A stretch of 64,000 nt of DNA. It comes from Neolewinella litorea (GTDB taxonomy: Bacteria > Bacteroidota > Bacteroidia > Chitinophagales > Saprospiraceae). The notes beneath the pieces are model-generated. The model ran no database searches. It was not told where the DNA came from and saw nothing but the letters and a program-made list of their open reading frames with translations. Position 1 is the stretch's first letter. Each line of letters begins with the position of its first letter. A program made the translations under genes and the position numbers. The stretch is taken from the NCBI RefSeq assembly GCF_004803465.1, contig NZ_SRSF01000001.1:1116501-1180500 (forward strand), in the 5' to 3' direction. Of the stretch, positions 34,994-44,827 are shown in pieces.

Positions 34994-35563
34994 ATGGACG
35001 ATCGCCTCCTAGACAAGATTGCCGAACCCTTTAACCTGCAACTCCCCGAGTACGCTACCCTCGAGGAAATGATCGAGAGCGTACTGCCCGCCGTAGCGCA
35101 GTTCGGTGAGCCCAACTTGCTACCGGAAGACAGTCCGCTCTACACCGTCAACTGGGTCAGAATGACCGACCGCCCCGGTGCCACCGAGGTTCAGCTTTAC
35201 ACTTTTCAGGACTACATGCGCGGAGAGATCCGCGTGGTGATCGACGGTAAGGTCGACGCCCAGGCCTACGAAGTGGAAGAAAGTGGGGAACGCATCATCA
35301 TCGGCCAGAGCGTGATGCGCGACAGCTTCCTCTACGAGCTGGCCTTTTTGGACGAAGATTTCCTGATTCTGCGCCGCCACGGCAACGCCGCCAACATCAC
35401 GGAACGCTATCTCTTTTTCTGCCGCGAGGCCCTGGGCACCCGGCTGACCTGGAACGAAGCGCTGGAACGGTTGGTGGATAAGTACCGCAACAGCCAGTTC
35501 CCCCTGCTGGCCGTAGGACTGGTAGTGGCCGCTCTCATCGCGCTGATGCTCTACTTCCGTTAG
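34994..35563 (+). CDS. Tail-anchored protein of unknown function
   Basis: This 189-residue protein has a soluble acidic N-terminal domain and a single C-terminal membrane helix (FPLLAVGLVVAALIALMLYF, the last 20 or so residues) ending in Arg, so it should be anchored in the inner membrane facing the cytoplasm. I recognise no domain. It follows crtZ by 12 bases on the same strand. Its stop overlaps the stop of the convergent deacetylase gene by four bases. A TAATTTAG box lies just before the start. Confidence 0.78.
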   Translation: MDDRLLDKIAEPFNLQLPEYATLEEMIESVLPAVAQFGEPNLLPEDSPLYTVNWVRMTDRPGATEVQLYTFQDYMRGEIRVVIDGKVDAQAYEVEESGERIIIGQSVMRDSFLYELAFLDEDFLILRRHGNAANITERYLFFCREALGTRLTWNEALERLVDKYRNSQFPLLAVGLVVAALIALMLYFR

Positions 35564-36459
35564 TCGTACAGGCTCGCCGCCACGCGAAAGGTGTTGGCGT
35601 GGGCTTCAATAATCGTAGCCAGCCGGTCGCTGTATCCTCCTCCCATACTGACGGCCACCGGCAGATTCCGGCGGTGACAAGCCTCCAATACGAAGCGGTC
35701 CCGCTCCTTGCATCCCTGGACCGTCATTCCCAATCGGCCCAACTTGTCGGTCTGCAGTACGTCAACCCCGCTCAGGTAAAAGACCAGGTCAGGCTTGAGG
35801 CCGTCCAGCAGCCCCGGTAGGTGCCAACGCAGGGTATCGAGGTAGATCTCATCGCCGGTTTGGTCGGGCAGGCCGATGTCGAGATCCGATTGTTCCTTTC
35901 GCGCGGGATAATTGCGCGCGCCGTGCATACTGAAAGTGAATACCCGGGGCTCATCCCGGAAGATGCGTGCCGTGCCGTTGCCCTGGTGCACGTCCAGGTC
36001 CACGATCAGGATGCGGTTTACCTCGCCCGCATGCAGCAGTTCGTTGGCCGCTATCGCGATGTCGTTGAATACGCAGAATCCTTCCCCGTGGTCGGCGAAG
36101 GCGTGGTGGGTGCCGCCGGCGATGTTGAGGGCTACCCCGTCGCGAAAGGCGAAGCGGGCACAATCCAGGGTGCCCCGGGCGATAATCCTCCCCCGCGCTA
36201 CCAGTTCCGGCCGCATAGGGAAGCCGATCGCGCGGGCATCCTTCCGGCTCAGGCCGTTATCCCGCAGCTTGGCCCAGTAATCCGGCGTGTGGGTCCGCAG
36301 GATTGCTTCCTCCGACAGTGGCTGGGCGGTAAAGAACTGGCTCTCGGTGACCGTACCCTCGTACAGAAGTTGCTCCGGCAGGAGGGTGTACTTGTCCATC
36401 GGGAACCGGTGGCCCGCAGGCAGTCGGTAACGATATACGGGGCTGAAGGCGACCCGCAT
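35560..36459 (-). CDS. Histone deacetylase superfamily amidohydrolase
   Basis: This 299-residue protein belongs to the zinc-dependent HDAC/AcuC/acetylpolyamine amidohydrolase family. The active-site sequence is intact: GGTHHAFADHGEGFCVFNDIA (paired His), VDLDVHQGNGTA (zinc Asp and His) and YLSGVDVLQTDKLGRL (second zinc Asp). The likely substrate is an acetylated small molecule or lysine, not determinable here. It lies three bases downstream of the ligand-binding lipoprotein gene. Confidence 0.93.
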   Translation of the reverse strand: MRVAFSPVYRYRLPAGHRFPMDKYTLLPEQLLYEGTVTESQFFTAQPLSEEAILRTHTPDYWAKLRDNGLSRKDARAIGFPMRPELVARGRIIARGTLDCARFAFRDGVALNIAGGTHHAFADHGEGFCVFNDIAIAANELLHAGEVNRILIVDLDVHQGNGTARIFRDEPRVFTFSMHGARNYPARKEQSDLDIGLPDQTGDEIYLDTLRWHLPGLLDGLKPDLVFYLSGVDVLQTDKLGRLGMTVQGCKERDRFVLEACHRRNLPVAVSMGGGYSDRLATIIEAHANTFRVAASLYD

Positions 36460-36462
36460 GGT

Positions 36463-37971
36463 TTAGTTGACCCGCTTGTAGGAGTAATCGGTGTACCGCA
36501 GGATATTCACGAAGGTGTTCTCGAAACGGTCGATCACCGCCTCTTCCATACTCGCCGCATCGGCCGGGATCACGGCTACCGGTGTAAAGCGGAAGCTGGT
36601 GTGCAGCATGGTTTCGGGATTGTCCTCCAGTGAAAACTGGAAGCGCGTTCCGTACTTGGCGGCCATCCGCAGGAAGTAGCGCGCCACGTCGTAGCCGATG
36701 TAGGCCTCGTCGCGCGGCAGGGTGGAGAACCGGTCGTAGAACTTGTGCCGGAATTCCCGAACGCGGGGGTCGAGCGGATCGATGAAGATGCTGCTGCTGA
36801 TGTGTACGTTGGTACCCTGCACGTAGGCCGGATTCAGTCTTTCGAAATCGGCCCACTGCGGCAGACCGTAGACCGCTACGTTATCGCCACGCTCCGCCAC
36901 GGTCGCCTGGTAGGTTTGCCGGAGGAAGTTGGAAACGAAGGATTCGTCCTGGTAGACCGGCACCATGAACACCGTGCGCCGTCCGCGCAGGTAGGGGGTA
37001 AGGTCCGGAAACGTGCTGCCGATGATCAGTTCTTCCAGCGGCTCCACCTCGTTGTCGCCGGTGAGGAGGCGGTATTCATCCTGAAAGTAAGCCAGCCTGC
37101 CCTGGTCCCCCTCCTTGGCCACCAGCACGATACGGTCGGCCCCCTGGGTGCGGAAGGCATGACCTAGTAACTGCCGTAGGTGGGTCTCCAGGGTAGGATT
37201 CACCTGGATGTAGTTGGTATTTTTTTCGCTGACGCCGGTGGCGGCGCTGTAGGGCGAGATCAACACTTTCTCCTGTCCGCGGACGGCCTCGGCCACCAGC
37301 GTGACGTTTTCCTTCAGGTAGGGTCCGATGATGAGTTGCGAGCGCTGGTATTCCGGGGATTGCAGAATGGACTGCACCTTGCGCGGATTGGCGCGGCTGT
37401 CCTGGACGCGGGCGTCAAAGGCGATTTTGCCCTTCTGGATCTCCTCCAGGGCCAGTTCGGCACCACTGTAAAAGTGCAGGGCCCAGAGGCTGTTGGGGTC
37501 AATCTTGTTGGCCTCCTCGCCGTAGCGGTCCGACAGGAACGGCAGTACGAAATCAACGCCATAGCCGGTCAGCAGACGGGAACCGTTGCGGCCGGTGCCG
37601 GTCTGGGTGACGGGCGGCAGGCCCGGGGCGGCCGGGGCAGCGGCGGCCGGTGGCACGTAGGCGTGGCTACCGTCTTCGGCAATCGGGGGCGTGGTTTGGC
37701 GGTCCGCCCACTGAATGGTGTCCATGGGCTGGGTGGGGGCGTTCACCTCGATGTAGGTGCCCGTTTCCTCGTCGAAGACCCGGCGACTCTGCACGGGATC
37801 CAGCACTTCTCCGTCGCGCGGCGGACGGGTGTCCGTAGTAGGACGCGTAGAGTCTACCGGGCGGAAGAGTTCGCAGGAAGAGGTGACCGTCGTCAGCAGT
37901 AGCGCCAGAAGGCAGTAATACAGGGGGCTACTCCCACTCGATGGTAGCCGGCGGCTTGGTACTGATGTCAT
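36463..37971 (-). CDS. Periplasmic ligand-binding lipoprotein (type 1 fold)
   Basis: The product is a 502-residue predicted lipoprotein with a signal segment [17 protein letters not shown] (Cys33), then a Pro/Thr-rich linker and a type 1 periplasmic-binding-protein-like domain ([95 protein letters not shown]). Such proteins resemble LivJ and also LpoA-type activators of penicillin-binding proteins; no permease genes are adjacent. The only ATG before the signal peptide lies 44 bases inside guaA, so the true start is uncertain. Confidence 0.82.
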   Translation of the reverse strand: MTSVPSRRLPSSGSSPLYYCLLALLLTTVTSSCELFRPVDSTRPTTDTRPPRDGEVLDPVQSRRVFDEETGTYIEVNAPTQPMDTIQWADRQTTPPIAEDGSHAYVPPAAAAPAAPGLPPVTQTGTGRNGSRLLTGYGVDFVLPFLSDRYGEEANKIDPNSLWALHFYSGAELALEEIQKGKIAFDARVQDSRANPRKVQSILQSPEYQRSQLIIGPYLKENVTLVAEAVRGQEKVLISPYSAATGVSEKNTNYIQVNPTLETHLRQLLGHAFRTQGADRIVLVAKEGDQGRLAYFQDEYRLLTGDNEVEPLEELIIGSTFPDLTPYLRGRRTVFMVPVYQDESFVSNFLRQTYQATVAERGDNVAVYGLPQWADFERLNPAYVQGTNVHISSSIFIDPLDPRVREFRHKFYDRFSTLPRDEAYIGYDVARYFLRMAAKYGTRFQFSLEDNPETMLHTSFRFTPVAVIPADAASMEEAVIDRFENTFVNILRYTDYSYKRVN

Positions 37972-39466
37972 AAACGACGCGGTTAATTCCTTTTACATTA
38001 TTGATGATGGAACTGGAGACGGCGGCCAGAAAATCGTAGGGCAGGTGGCTCCATTCGGCCGTCATTCCATCGGTAGAGGTTACGGCCCGTAACGCGACAG
38101 CCTGCTCATAAGTGCGCTCGTCGCCCATTACGCCGACGGATTGCACGGGCAGTAAAATAGTGCCGGCTTGCCATACCTGATCGTAAAGCCCGTACTCGCG
38201 CATTTTGTTGATGTAGATCGCGTCGGCCTCCTGTAGCAGGCGCACCTTTTCGGGGGTGATATCGCCGAGGATGCGAATGGCCAGCCCCGGCCCGGGAAAG
38301 GGGTGGCGGCCGATCAGGTGGCGGGGCATGCCCAATTCCGAACCTACGCGGCGTACCTCGTCCTTGAACAGGTTGCGGAGCGGCTCGACAATCTTGAGGC
38401 CCATTTTCTCGGGCAGCCCCCCTACGTTGTGATGGCTTTTGATGGTGACCGAGGGCCCGTGTACGCTGACGCTCTCAATGACGTCCGGGTAAATGGTACC
38501 CTGCGCCAAATACTTGATGTTGGTAAGCTTCTTGGCCTCGCGCTCGAAGACCTCGATGAACACCCGTCCGATGGCCTTGCGCTTTTTCTCGGGGTCCGAC
38601 TCTCCGGCCAGGGCCGTGTAGAATTCCTGCTTGGCATCGATGGCCGTCACATTCAGGCCCATCCCTTCGTAGCTGCGTTCGACCTCCTCAAATTCCCCCT
38701 TGCGGAGCAATCCGTTGTCGATGAAGAAGCAGAACAGCCGGTTGCCAATGGCCCGGTGGAGCAGCATCGCCGCTACCGAGCTGTCGACGCCTCCACTCAG
38801 TCCCAGCAGCACGCGGTCGTCGCCGATTTTTTCCTGCAGTTCCTCCACCGTTTGCTCGATGAAGTGGGCCGGCGTCCAATCTCCGGTACAACCGGCGATG
38901 TTGATGACGAAGTTCTCCAGCAGCTGCTTGCCATCGAGGCTGTGGTACACCTCCGGGTGAAACTGAATGCAGTATACCGGATGGGCGAAGCGGTCGCCGC
39001 TGCCGAAGGCGGCTACTTCCACGTCGGCCGTGGAGGCCAGCAGTTCAAAGCCTCCCGGGAGGTCCTGGATCGTATCCCCGTGGGACATCCAGACCTGGGA
39101 CCCCGTTTCAATGCCTTCGAAGAGGGCACTGGACCCGCGCACGCGCCCAAGATTAGCCTTGCCGTACTCCCGCTTCAGGCTCCGGCTCACGGTGCCCCCG
39201 TAGTGGTTGGCGATGTACTGGGCACCGTAGCAGATTCCCAGGACGGGCAGTTTGCCGACGATCTTTTCGAGTTCCGGATGCAGGGCCCGTTCCTCGCGGA
39301 CGCTGAACGGACTGCCGCTCAGGATGACGGCGCGGTAGCTGTCGTCGAGGTCGGGAATCTTGTTGAAGGGGACGATTTCGCTGTAAACGTTCAACTCCCG
39401 AATGCGGCGGGCAATGAGCTGAGTATACTGGCTGCCGAAGTCGAGAATAAGCACCTTTTCCGTCAT
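37928..39466 (-). CDS. guaA: GMP synthase (glutamine-hydrolysing)
   Basis: GuaA converts XMP to GMP with ATP and glutamine. The 512-residue protein has a class I glutamine amidotransferase domain ([17 protein letters not shown], nucleophile Cys in [12 protein letters not shown], His/Glu in QFHPEVYHS). An ATP-pyrophosphatase domain with the loop [14 protein letters not shown] follows, then the dimerisation domain ending PPATIEWE. The ATG at 39466 ([13 protein letters not shown]) is chosen over an upstream in-frame start. A TATATTTG box lies five bases upstream, which would give a nearly leaderless mRNA. Confidence 0.97.
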   Translation of the reverse strand: MTEKVLILDFGSQYTQLIARRIRELNVYSEIVPFNKIPDLDDSYRAVILSGSPFSVREERALHPELEKIVGKLPVLGICYGAQYIANHYGGTVSRSLKREYGKANLGRVRGSSALFEGIETGSQVWMSHGDTIQDLPGGFELLASTADVEVAAFGSGDRFAHPVYCIQFHPEVYHSLDGKQLLENFVINIAGCTGDWTPAHFIEQTVEELQEKIGDDRVLLGLSGGVDSSVAAMLLHRAIGNRLFCFFIDNGLLRKGEFEEVERSYEGMGLNVTAIDAKQEFYTALAGESDPEKKRKAIGRVFIEVFEREAKKLTNIKYLAQGTIYPDVIESVSVHGPSVTIKSHHNVGGLPEKMGLKIVEPLRNLFKDEVRRVGSELGMPRHLIGRHPFPGPGLAIRILGDITPEKVRLLQEADAIYINKMREYGLYDQVWQAGTILLPVQSVGVMGDERTYEQAVALRAVTSTDGMTAEWSHLPYDFLAAVSSSIINNVKGINRVVYDISTKPPATIEWE

Positions 39467-39470
39467 GGCG

Positions 39471-39478
39471 CAAATATA
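39471..39478 (-). promoter_or_regulatory. Candidate -7 promoter box (TATATTTG) of guaA
   Basis: An exact match to TAnnTTTG on the minus strand ends five bases before the guaA ATG. If used, transcription would begin at or very near the start codon. No TTG is visible at the expected -33 distance. Confidence 0.35.
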
Positions 39479-39554
39479 GCGCAAAGGGCTTTGGGCGGGG
39501 CCGCGGGTGCCGTGAACTTTGGCAGGCGCGGAGAATATCCGGGGCGAGGCCGGC

Positions 39555-39875
39555 CTACATATTGCACTGGCAGTTTTCCAGGCACTCGATGATGAGGCTT
39601 ACGTCGCGCTCCTTGAGGGAGTACATGACCGAGCGGCCGTCACGCTTGGCGCTCAGGATGCCCTTGAGTTTCATCGTTTGCAGGTGGTGGCTGACCAGCG
39701 ACTGCTCGGATTCCAGGGCGTCGGTAATGCTGGTCACGCTGAGGCGGGGGTGCTGTTCGAGCAGATGGACGATCCCCAGTCGCAGGGGGTGGGCTACCGT
39801 TTTGAGAATGAAAGCGATGCGCTCCAGTTTCTCGGCTTCCTGTGGATTCAGTACGGTAGGCTTGATCTGTTTCAT
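39555..39875 (-). CDS. ArsR-family winged-helix regulator
   Basis: The 106-residue protein has the ArsR/SmtB winged helix: [23 protein letters not shown], then [42 protein letters not shown]. The C-terminus ends CLENCQCNM, a cysteine cluster that could sense metal or redox state. I chose the ATG at 39875; an in-frame TTG at 39902 would add YCKNHCPS with two more cysteines. It lies 88 bases upstream of guaA on the same strand. Its target is unknown; no metal transporter is nearby. Confidence 0.9.
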   Translation of the reverse strand: MKQIKPTVLNPQEAEKLERIAFILKTVAHPLRLGIVHLLEQHPRLSVTSITDALESEQSLVSHHLQTMKLKGILSAKRDGRSVMYSLKERDVSLIIECLENCQCNM

Positions 39876-40004
39876 GCTGGGGCAGTGGTTCTTGCAGTAC
39901 AATACAAGCCTGGGCCCGATTGGGTTGTATGGCGGGGAAGGGGGCCGCCGTGCACCACCCGCCGGTTCGTGGTATGATGGTGCACGGCAATCCCGGTCAC
40001 CGGA

Positions 40005-40940
40005 TTACGAGATATCCATGCCTTCAAAGACTTCCATTACCTCGCGGACGTGGTCGGCGCTGGTGTTGAGGAGGTCCATTTCGGCCTCGTTGAGCTTCAG
40101 TTCGATGATGTCGACGATGCCTTCCTTACCCAGCTTCACGGGGACGCCGAGGAAAATGTCCGACATACCGTACTCGCCGTTCAGGTTGGCGCAGCAGGGG
40201 AAGATGCGGTTCTCGTCGCGGATGATGCTGGCCACCATCTGGGCGGCGGCGGCACCGGGTGCGTACCAGGCCGAGGTACCCATAAGCTTGACCAGCTCTC
40301 CCCCACCCTTCTTGGTGCGGTCGACGATGGCGTCGAGTTCTTCCTCGGAGATCATTTCCGTGACGGGAATACCGCTTACGGTGGTGTAGCGGGGCAGCGG
40401 CACCATCGTATCGCCGTGGCCGCCGAGCAGCATGGCCTGGATGTCCTTCGGGCTCACGTCGAGGGCGGTAGCCAGGAAGGCGCGGTAGCGTGCCGTATCC
40501 AGGATGCCGGCCATGCCGAAGACGCGGTTGCTGGGCAGACCGCTGGCCTTGAAGGCGGCGTGGGTCATTACGTCGAGTGGGTTGGACACGACAATGATGA
40601 TGGGATTCTTGGAGTGCTCCATGATCGACCGGGTCACCATGGTCACGATCTTGGCGTTGGTCGAGATCAGGTCGTCGCGGCTCATCCCGGGCTTGCGGGG
40701 GATGCCGGCCGTGATGACTACAATATCGCTGTCGGCCGTATCGGCGTAGTTCTCGGTACCGGTCAGTCGGGTGCTGTAGTTGTCGATGCTGGCCTGCTGC
40801 CAGGAGTCGAGAGCCTTGCCCCGGGCCATGTCGCCCTTGATGTCGAGTACGACTACTTCCCGGACGAGGTCCTGGTGGGCCAGTACGTTGGCTACGGTGG
40901 CACCTACATTTCCGGCGCCGACTACGGTTACTTTACTCAT
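40005..40940 (-). CDS. mdh: Malate dehydrogenase
   Basis: Mdh oxidises malate to oxaloacetate with NAD in the TCA cycle. The 311-residue LDH-like protein opens MSKVTVVGAGNVGATVANVLA and has VVITAGIPRKPGMSRDDLI with the substrate-selecting arginines. VSNPLDVMTH and the catalytic His region MLLGGHGDTMVPLPRYTTVSGIPV follow, and GAAAAQMVASI is near the end. The residue pattern favours malate over lactate (RKPGMSR loop). It is monocistronic here. Confidence 0.95.
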   Translation of the reverse strand: MSKVTVVGAGNVGATVANVLAHQDLVREVVVLDIKGDMARGKALDSWQQASIDNYSTRLTGTENYADTADSDIVVITAGIPRKPGMSRDDLISTNAKIVTMVTRSIMEHSKNPIIIVVSNPLDVMTHAAFKASGLPSNRVFGMAGILDTARYRAFLATALDVSPKDIQAMLLGGHGDTMVPLPRYTTVSGIPVTEMISEEELDAIVDRTKKGGGELVKLMGTSAWYAPGAAAAQMVASIIRDENRIFPCCANLNGEYGMSDIFLGVPVKLGKEGIVDIIELKLNEAEMDLLNTSADHVREVMEVFEGMDIS

Positions 40941-41116
40941 TAGTTACTTACGTTTTTTGTTCCGCCCCTGCTCACCAATAGGTTTGGACGGCGAATTATG
41001 TTTAAGGCTTGGGCGAAAGTAGCCAAATTTCGCCTTACCGCCCCAAATGGCGTCACAGTGACGGAAAGGCCGGCGTACTCGGGCTACATTTACGTCCAAA
41101 CCCTTAACGCCCCTCC

Positions 41117-42634
41117 ATGCTTGCACGGTTACTTCCGGTATTTCTTTTCTTCATCGCGGCCCTCGTCTCCGCCCCGGCCACCGCGCAGGAGGTGATACGC
41201 GGCTGCGCTACCAATGGTCGCTCCGCCTGGATCGATGCCTACCAGGCCGGTCACATAAAGCCTATTCCCAAGTCTCTGGACGTCAAATTCGTCCCCGTGC
41301 ACCTTACCCTGGTCGGCGACGACAACGGCGCTGGATACGCCGACCCCCTCACGGTACTGCAGAGCTTTGAGTTGCTCAACGAGGACTTTGCCAAGATCAA
41401 CGTGCGGTTCTATATCGATAACGATATCGACTACCTCAACAGCACCCTTTACTACGACCACGACTTCTCCACCGGGGCCGACCTGATGTCCAACTTCAAC
41501 CGGCCAAATACGGTCAACAGCTACATCGTCGGCAACCCCGCCGGGGCCTGCGGGTACTACAGCGGGCGCGGTGACGGCATCGCCCTCGGCATCAACTGCA
41601 TCAGTCCGGGTGAACGCACCTGGAGCCACGAGGTGGGCCACTTCTTCGGGCTGCCCCACACCTTTTACGGCTGGGAAAGCAAAGACAAGATTTCCAACGT
41701 CGACGCTTTCGACAAGCCCGCCCCCACCACCCTCAACTTCAACGGCCGCACCGTGGAAGTGGAACGCGTGGACGGCAGCAACTGCGAGGACGCGGCCGAT
41801 GGATTCTGCGACACCGCCCCCGACTACCTGCCCGAGCGGTGGCGGTGCAATTCCCTAGGCATCTACCCCGATAGCCTGCTGGACCCCGATTCTACCCGCT
41901 TTGCCGTATCGGCCGAGAATATCATGAGCTACGCCTACGATGGCTGCGTGGAGTCCTTCTCCCCCTCCCAGATCACGGCCATGAATACCAATTTGGGCGG
42001 GCGCGTCGGTCTGGAAAGCCGCACCACCCCCACCTTCACCGCGGCCCGCGCCGAAGACGTGACCCTCCTGAGCCCCGCGCAGAACGAGACGGTGCAGTTC
42101 TCCGACAGCATGCAGCTGGTCTGGAACAGCGTGCCGAACGCCGATTTCTACCTCGTGCAATTGCACATCAGCCAAAACTTCAACGGTTCGGTGTTCACCT
42201 CCTTCTTCACTTCCGACACCTCGGCGGTGGTTACCGATATCCTTAACCCCAATACGCGGTACTACTGGCGGGTACGGCCCGTGAACCGCTACGACGTGAG
42301 CGGCTCCTTCAGCGACATACAGCGCTTCCGCAACGGGGCTTACACTACCGCTACGGTGGACCCCGAACTGGACGCGGGCATCACCATTTCCCCCAACCCC
42401 GCTTCCGCACAGGGACAACTAACCGTCCGGGGCACGGGTATAAAATCGGGTGGAGAACTTACCCTGCAACTCATCGACCCCTCCGGCCGGATCATTGCCG
42501 ACCAACCCCGCCGCCGGGTGGGCGATCACTTCACCGCGTCATTACCCGTCGCCGGATTGCCGGCAGGCTTGTACTTCGTCCGCCTGCGCCTTGATGACCG
42601 ACTGGTGACCCGGCGTATCGTCATCACCCCCTAA
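41117..42634 (+). CDS. Secreted M43 (pappalysin-like) zinc metalloprotease, T9SS cargo
   Basis: The 505-residue secreted protease has a signal peptide (to about residue 23, AATA-type cleavage before QEV), then a metzincin catalytic domain with HEVGHFFGLPH at 171-181 and the Met-turn ENIMSYAYDGC. This arrangement fits MEROPS family M43. A fibronectin type III-like domain spans about residues 315-410 (VQLVWNSVPNADFYLVQLH-like strands). The last 80 residues, starting ISPNPASAQGQL and ending RRIVITP, form a type IX secretion C-terminal domain. The enzyme is thus probably released or anchored at the cell surface. Confidence 0.92.
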   Translation: MLARLLPVFLFFIAALVSAPATAQEVIRGCATNGRSAWIDAYQAGHIKPIPKSLDVKFVPVHLTLVGDDNGAGYADPLTVLQSFELLNEDFAKINVRFYIDNDIDYLNSTLYYDHDFSTGADLMSNFNRPNTVNSYIVGNPAGACGYYSGRGDGIALGINCISPGERTWSHEVGHFFGLPHTFYGWESKDKISNVDAFDKPAPTTLNFNGRTVEVERVDGSNCEDAADGFCDTAPDYLPERWRCNSLGIYPDSLLDPDSTRFAVSAENIMSYAYDGCVESFSPSQITAMNTNLGGRVGLESRTTPTFTAARAEDVTLLSPAQNETVQFSDSMQLVWNSVPNADFYLVQLHISQNFNGSVFTSFFTSDTSAVVTDILNPNTRYYWRVRPVNRYDVSGSFSDIQRFRNGAYTTATVDPELDAGITISPNPASAQGQLTVRGTGIKSGGELTLQLIDPSGRIIADQPRRRVGDHFTASLPVAGLPAGLYFVRLRLDDRLVTRRIVITP

Positions 42635-42661
42635 AGGTGATCAGTATGGTAGTCTGAGAGC

Positions 42662-44818
42662 TTATCGCCCCACCACCGTCATCTCCTCAATCAGGTGGGG
42701 TGCTCCGCCCAGTTTGTCGATCAGGAAGAGTACATACCGGATATCGACCATGATGTTGCGGCAGATGCTGGGATCGTAATACACGTCCGACATCGTACTT
42801 TGCCAGGTCCGGTCGAAATTCAGTCCCACCAACTGTCCCTTCGCGTTGAGGGCCGGACTCCCGCTGTTGCCGCCGGTGGTGTGGTTGGAGCCGAGAACGC
42901 AGACCGGCATCTTGCCGTCCGCCGTTGCATAAGGGCCATAATCCCGGGCCTCGTACAACTCCAGCAACCGCGCCGGCAAGTCAAACTCGTAATCGCCCGG
43001 TTGGTACTTGGCGATCACGCCATCGAGGTAGGTCAGGTAGTCAAAGGTTTCGCCTTCCAGGCCGGTGAACCCTTCGTACTTGCCGTAGCTGACCCGCAGG
43101 GTGCTGTTGGCGTCCGGGTACAGGTTGCGCTCGGGGAAGAAGCGCAGCAGGCCGTCCATGTACTGGCGTTGAAGGCCGTTGATCCGTTCAGCATAGGCGT
43201 TGTAGGGATCAATAATGTGGGCTTCGTTGTAGCCGTTCATCAAACGGACGAACTGGAAAGCCCGGTCCCCCCGCACGCTCTCCAGAAAGGCATCCGGGTC
43301 GGTACGCAGCAGATCGGTGAGCCGCTCGCCGCGCGTCAGGTAACTGTGGTCGAATAAATCGTTGATGAGGGCATCGTATGAGGCGGCAAAGGCCAGCTGG
43401 TCCTCTACGAACACCGAGCGGTGATCGGCCGGCACATTGGTATAGTAGGCATTGAGCAGGGCCCTGGCCACCTCCCGGTCCACTTCTGGACTGTACCCCT
43501 TGTAGAACCCCTCCAGGTATTCCAATAGCGCGGGCACCCGTTCCCGGAAGGCCTCGGGGCCGTTACTGTCGGCCCGGCGGATTTCTGCGGCCAGTACGTT
43601 CGCGATGCGGAAGAGGTCTACGTTGTAGTTGATCTCCCCCAGATACGCCCGCGTCACTTCCAGGGGTTCCCGTTCCCGGTAGAGGGCTTCGAGTTGCGGC
43701 AGCAAGTTTCCGTACTGTTGCTGGGCGGTCGGCTTTCCGGCCAGGCGCTGCAGGAATTCCCGTTCAAAGGCCTGTCGTTCGCTTACGGCGCGTACGGCTT
43801 CCACGCCCTGGCTTTCCCCCCGCCACTTCTTCCAGGCGTTGGCGATGCGGGCCTGCTTGCTGGCGTAGTCGATTTTGATCTGGGGGTTGGCCCGCATTGC
43901 ACTATCGATCACCGCCAGACTCCGGTCACGCATCCCGATGCGGATGGGGTTGATGACCTCCGTACGCTGCTGCATGGCCGCCGCGGGAAGATAGCTGTCG
44001 GTGGTGCCGGGAAAGCCGAAGATCATGGAAAAGTCTCCGGGCTGGGTGCCGGCCAGACTGATCTCCAGATGCTGCCGGGGCACCAGCGGAACGTTTTCCG
44101 GCGCGTACTCGGCCGGGGTGCCGTCCGGGGCCGTGTAGATGCGGAACAGACTGAAATCACCCGTGTGCCGCGGCCATTCCCAGTTGTCGGTATCGGCTCC
44201 GAATTTACCAATGGACGATGGGGGTGCCCCCACCAGCCGGATGTCGCGGTAAGTTTTGGTCACGAAGGCAAAGTACCGGTTTCCCTCATAAAAGGGCTTG
44301 ACAAGCACCTCTTCAAATTCCCCTAGCGAGAGGCCCGATTTGTAATTGGCGGTGTTTTCCTGGACTATCCGCGCCCGCTCCTTTTCGGTGGCGTCTTCCG
44401 CCACGCCAGCCAGGATTTGGTCGGTGACGTCTTCGATGCGATCGATAAAGGTTACGAACAGTCCCTTATTGGGCAACTCCTCGGCGAGGTTCATCGCCCA
44501 GAAACCGTCTTCGAGGTAGTTGTGCTCCAGGGTAGAGTGGTCCTGAATGGCACCGTACCCGCAGTGGTGATTCGTGAGCACGAGGCCGCGGTCGCTGATT
44601 ACCTCTCCGGTGCAAAATCCGCCGAAATGCACGATGGCGTCCTTGAGGCTGCCGCGGTTGATGCTGTAAATATCCTCGGCGGTAATTTCCATTCCCATCG
44701 CCTGCATTTCCTCCTCGTTGAGGTTTTCCAGCAGGAGGGGGAGCCACATGCCACCCCCGGCGCGGAGGGTGCAGGCAGACAGTACGAGCAGTAAGGCAAA
44801 AAGAATTCGGTTGGGCAT
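42662..44818 (-). CDS. S46 family dipeptidyl-peptidase, DPP11-like
   Basis: This 718-residue periplasmic serine exopeptidase releases N-terminal dipeptides. A signal peptide (to about residue 20) precedes the chymotrypsin-like double barrel. Catalytic residues are recognisable: His85 in LTNHHCGYG, Asp221 in WEWPRHTGD and Ser652 in GGNSGSPAL. Arg670, exactly 18 residues after the serine (NFDRTW), matches the position of the arginine that gives P. gingivalis DPP11 its Asp/Glu preference; DPP7 has Gly there. Acidic-residue specificity is therefore likely. The gene converges with the M43 protease gene. Confidence 0.94.
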   Translation of the reverse strand: MPNRILFALLLVLSACTLRAGGGMWLPLLLENLNEEEMQAMGMEITAEDIYSINRGSLKDAIVHFGGFCTGEVISDRGLVLTNHHCGYGAIQDHSTLEHNYLEDGFWAMNLAEELPNKGLFVTFIDRIEDVTDQILAGVAEDATEKERARIVQENTANYKSGLSLGEFEEVLVKPFYEGNRYFAFVTKTYRDIRLVGAPPSSIGKFGADTDNWEWPRHTGDFSLFRIYTAPDGTPAEYAPENVPLVPRQHLEISLAGTQPGDFSMIFGFPGTTDSYLPAAAMQQRTEVINPIRIGMRDRSLAVIDSAMRANPQIKIDYASKQARIANAWKKWRGESQGVEAVRAVSERQAFEREFLQRLAGKPTAQQQYGNLLPQLEALYREREPLEVTRAYLGEINYNVDLFRIANVLAAEIRRADSNGPEAFRERVPALLEYLEGFYKGYSPEVDREVARALLNAYYTNVPADHRSVFVEDQLAFAASYDALINDLFDHSYLTRGERLTDLLRTDPDAFLESVRGDRAFQFVRLMNGYNEAHIIDPYNAYAERINGLQRQYMDGLLRFFPERNLYPDANSTLRVSYGKYEGFTGLEGETFDYLTYLDGVIAKYQPGDYEFDLPARLLELYEARDYGPYATADGKMPVCVLGSNHTTGGNSGSPALNAKGQLVGLNFDRTWQSTMSDVYYDPSICRNIMVDIRYVLFLIDKLGGAPHLIEEMTVVGR

Positions 44819-44827
44819 GGTTGGGGC

